From Adhaeribacter radiodurans (GTDB taxonomy: Bacteria; Bacteroidota; Bacteroidia; Cytophagales; Hymenobacteraceae), in NCBI RefSeq assembly GCF_014075995.1, contig NZ_CP055153.1:496001-560000 (forward strand): a stretch of 64,000 nt of DNA, given 5' to 3'. The notes below the pieces were generated by a model. That model did no database searches. It had not been told where the DNA came from and saw only the letters and a list, made by a program, of their open reading frames with translations. This document shows, piece after piece, positions 62,554 through 64,000 of the stretch (positions within the stretch are counted from its first letter, which is position 1; each line of letters begins with the position of its first letter). Made by a program: the position numbers and the translations under genes.

Positions 62554-62587
62554 AAAACCCGCCGTTAATTAAACGGCGGGTTTTTTA
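62554..62587. terminator. Terminator between rng and the converging beta-barrel gene
   Basis: A 13-bp perfect stem AAAACCCGCCGTT / AACGGCGGGTTTT and T run, 25 bp after rng; A/T flanks suit both strands. Confidence 0.87.
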
Positions 62588-62636
62588 ATGCTTCAAAGTT
62601 AGAATTGTAAGAGAAATTTAAACCAGAAAGTTATTT

Positions 62637-63302
62637 CTAAAACTTAACTCCTAAATCAAGAGAAAAAATATTGTTTCTTACTTCAATTTTATCGCTAATT
62701 CTTTCTTCATAATAATCATCAATGCTGGCTAAGCCACGATGATATGATAAACCACCGAATAATTTAGTAGTTTCCCCAACCTGGTATTCCAAGCCGGTTC
62801 CTAAAATAACATCCGCATCAAATACGTTGAAGTGTTTAGAATATTTTTTATTATCTGGGTCTAATTTTTCACCGTTAACCTTTGCTCCCATGCGGGGGTT
62901 AAGCGAAAAACCAGTCTGGAAATAAACTCTCATATCGGGAGCCACCTCGTTCGTAAATAATTTAACCGTAAGTGGAATTTCTAAGTATTGTAAGGAAATG
63001 TCGTCGGTAGTACGACCACTAACGCCAGGTTGAATAAATGAAGTAGGGTAAGAAACGCTTCCACCTTTTCCGGTAAAAGATAAACCTGTGGAGAAAGCGG
63101 CATTTTCGGTAAAGTATAAATCAGCAATTACCCCAAACCCAAACCGGAAATTAGCACCTTCTTTTTCAAAGTCTACATTAGAAGGTACAATAAGACGCTG
63201 GCCGGCAATGGAAGGTGTAATTTTAATGCCTAATTCTAGCTCCTGGGCGAAAGCAGTAGACGTAAAAGCCAATAAGAGACAGATAAAAGTAATTTTTTTC
63301 AT
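62637..63302 (-). CDS. Outer-membrane beta-barrel protein (PorT-like fold)
   Basis: 221 residues with a signal peptide ending in TAFAQ. The mature part is a small barrel: LELGIKITPSIAGQRLIVP, FRFGFGVIADLYFTENAAFSTGLSFTGKGG, ITEVR-type strands, and a closing NNIFSLDLGVKF with the terminal Phe. It resembles the porT/outer-membrane beta-barrel family of Bacteroidota, several members of which serve type IX secretion; a role here is not shown. It is divergent from gldB. Confidence 0.85.
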   Translation of the reverse strand: MKKITFICLLLAFTSTAFAQELELGIKITPSIAGQRLIVPSNVDFEKEGANFRFGFGVIADLYFTENAAFSTGLSFTGKGGSVSYPTSFIQPGVSGRTTDDISLQYLEIPLTVKLFTNEVAPDMRVYFQTGFSLNPRMGAKVNGEKLDPDNKKYSKHFNVFDADVILGTGLEYQVGETTKLFGGLSYHRGLASIDDYYEERISDKIEVRNNIFSLDLGVKF

Positions 63303-63349
63303 AGTTGTAAATTAAATAAACAGATTAAAAGCCTATCAGTATAATAGTT

Positions 63350-63357
63350 TAGTTTTG
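63350..63357 (+). promoter_or_regulatory. Candidate -7 element of gldB
   Basis: TAGTTTTG fits TAnnTTTG but lies only 6 bp before the gldB ATG, implying an almost leaderless transcript if real. Confidence 0.3.
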
Positions 63358-63360
63358 TAG

Positions 63361-63388
63361 CAAATGTATTTAATAAAACATAGCCAAA
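63361..63388 (-). promoter_or_regulatory. Candidate promoter of the beta-barrel gene
   Basis: On the minus strand TTTG (63388-63385) and TACATTTG (63368-63361) are separated by 16 bp; this site overlaps the gldB start codon. Confidence 0.38.
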
Positions 63389-64000
63389 TATTTGTTTTTC
63401 TTTCTTTGTTGTTGGTATTCAGTTGCCAGAAAAAATCCTGCGAAATTGATTCCAGAATTGCTGCCATTAACATTAATCTGCCAATACAACGGCTGGAAAA
63501 AGCTTTATACGCCAGTAAATCAAAAGAAGATGTGCAACGCTTCTTACAGGCAAATTCTTTATTCGCTCGGAAGTACCTGCAAGTTGATGCTAACCATTTA
63601 GATAACAACTTAATAAACTCCCTTTATGGTCTGGTTACCAATCCGCAATTAAGTAAATTTGTAACCGAAACCGAGAAGACTTTTGGTAATCTGGAGCCTC
63701 AGCAACGCGATTTAGTAACGGCATTTAAGCACATTAAATATTATTATCCGAAAACAAACTTACCGCAGGTCCAAACTTTTGTATCGGGCTTACTGGGGCC
63801 GGATTTAGTGGTGAGCGATAGCATAATTGTACTGGGTCTGGATTATTTTGTGGGTGATAAAGCTAGTTATCGACCTAAACAACCCAATTACATTTTGGAC
63901 CGCTACAAACCACAAAATTTAATTCCGGCGGTAATGCTGCAGCAATCGGCCAAATTTAACTCCACGGATTTAGACGATAAACGCATGATGGCTCAGATGA
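63364..64000 (+). CDS. gldB: Gliding motility lipoprotein GldB, 3' end outside the window
   Basis: 212 residues are visible before the edge; family length is about 320. The signal ends in LVFSC with Cys21. The mature start SCEIDSRIAAININLPIQRLEKALYAS and the later IIVLGLDYFVGDKASYRPKQPNYILDRYKPQNLIPAVMLQQ match GldB as I know it (the LGLDxFxG block and N-L-I-P segment). GldB is needed for gliding and T9SS function. It is divergent from a beta-barrel gene and about 7 kb from gldD/gldE. Confidence 0.78.
   Translation, partial: MYLIKHSQIFVFLSLLLVFSCQKKSCEIDSRIAAININLPIQRLEKALYASKSKEDVQRFLQANSLFARKYLQVDANHLDNNLINSLYGLVTNPQLSKFVTETEKTFGNLEPQQRDLVTAFKHIKYYYPKTNLPQVQTFVSGLLGPDLVVSDSIIVLGLDYFVGDKASYRPKQPNYILDRYKPQNLIPAVMLQQSAKFNSTDLDDKRMMAQM

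Overview
The window reads as chromosomal DNA of a Bacteroidota bacterium, most likely order Cytophagales and probably Hymenobacteraceae (inference from gene content, not a database match). The support is a SusC/SusD pair, a TonB cluster with one ExbB and two ExbD, gliding genes gldB, gldD and gldE, paired OmpH chaperones behind BamA, DUF6089-type proteins, and several sites resembling the Bacteroidota promoter TTTG / TAnnTTTG. No rRNA, tRNA, CRISPR array or phage was found.

Layout. 1-4180: 3' end of a SusC-like receptor, a SusD-like lipoprotein and a terminator. 4235-5166: an intact IS982-family element with a 6-bp duplication. 5349-9212 (minus): a membrane protein, selD, a 425-bp gap with possible RNA structure, mnmH and pdxJ; selD and mnmH together give tRNA selenouridine synthesis. 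9462-12620: small housekeeping genes (yqeY, cvpA, a TrpG/PabA glutaminase, a hydrolase, a CBS protein). 12630-21936: envelope-biogenesis block (Omp85-like barrel, NAD kinase, two DUF6089-like proteins, uppS, bamA, two ompH). 22260-30882: an RluD-like synthase, then minus-strand TPR, PstS-like, small membrane protein, tonB, exbD, exbD and exbB, then mazG. 31188-39499: glmM, a cysteine desulfurase, sua5, a LOG protein, hemH, era and der. 39700-43771: small lipoprotein, conserved unknown, VOC protein, murQ, cytochrome b5-like protein, arginase-fold protein. 43981-52540: fatty-acid module (acyl-CoA ligase, MarR regulator, dehydrogenase/hydratase fusion, thiolase, acyl-CoA dehydrogenase). 53208-64000: small exported peptide, recG, gldD, gldE, ssb, mutY, HU, a TPR protein, a 29-residue basic protein, an RNase G/E, a beta-barrel and the 5' part of gldB.

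The most unusual content is intergenic. At least fourteen gaps hold degenerate tandem repeats with a strict 7-bp period, often directly before a start codon. Between the thiolase and acyl-CoA dehydrogenase genes two such arrays, in inverted orientation and clearly related, bracket a small four-helix-bundle (23S-IVSP/S23 family) gene. That gene is broken by an in-frame TGA lying inside a perfect 25-bp inverted repeat that looks like a template-switch mutation. This suggests an IVSP-type unit with heptad ends and possible solo heptad scars elsewhere; it is an inference that needs comparative genomes.
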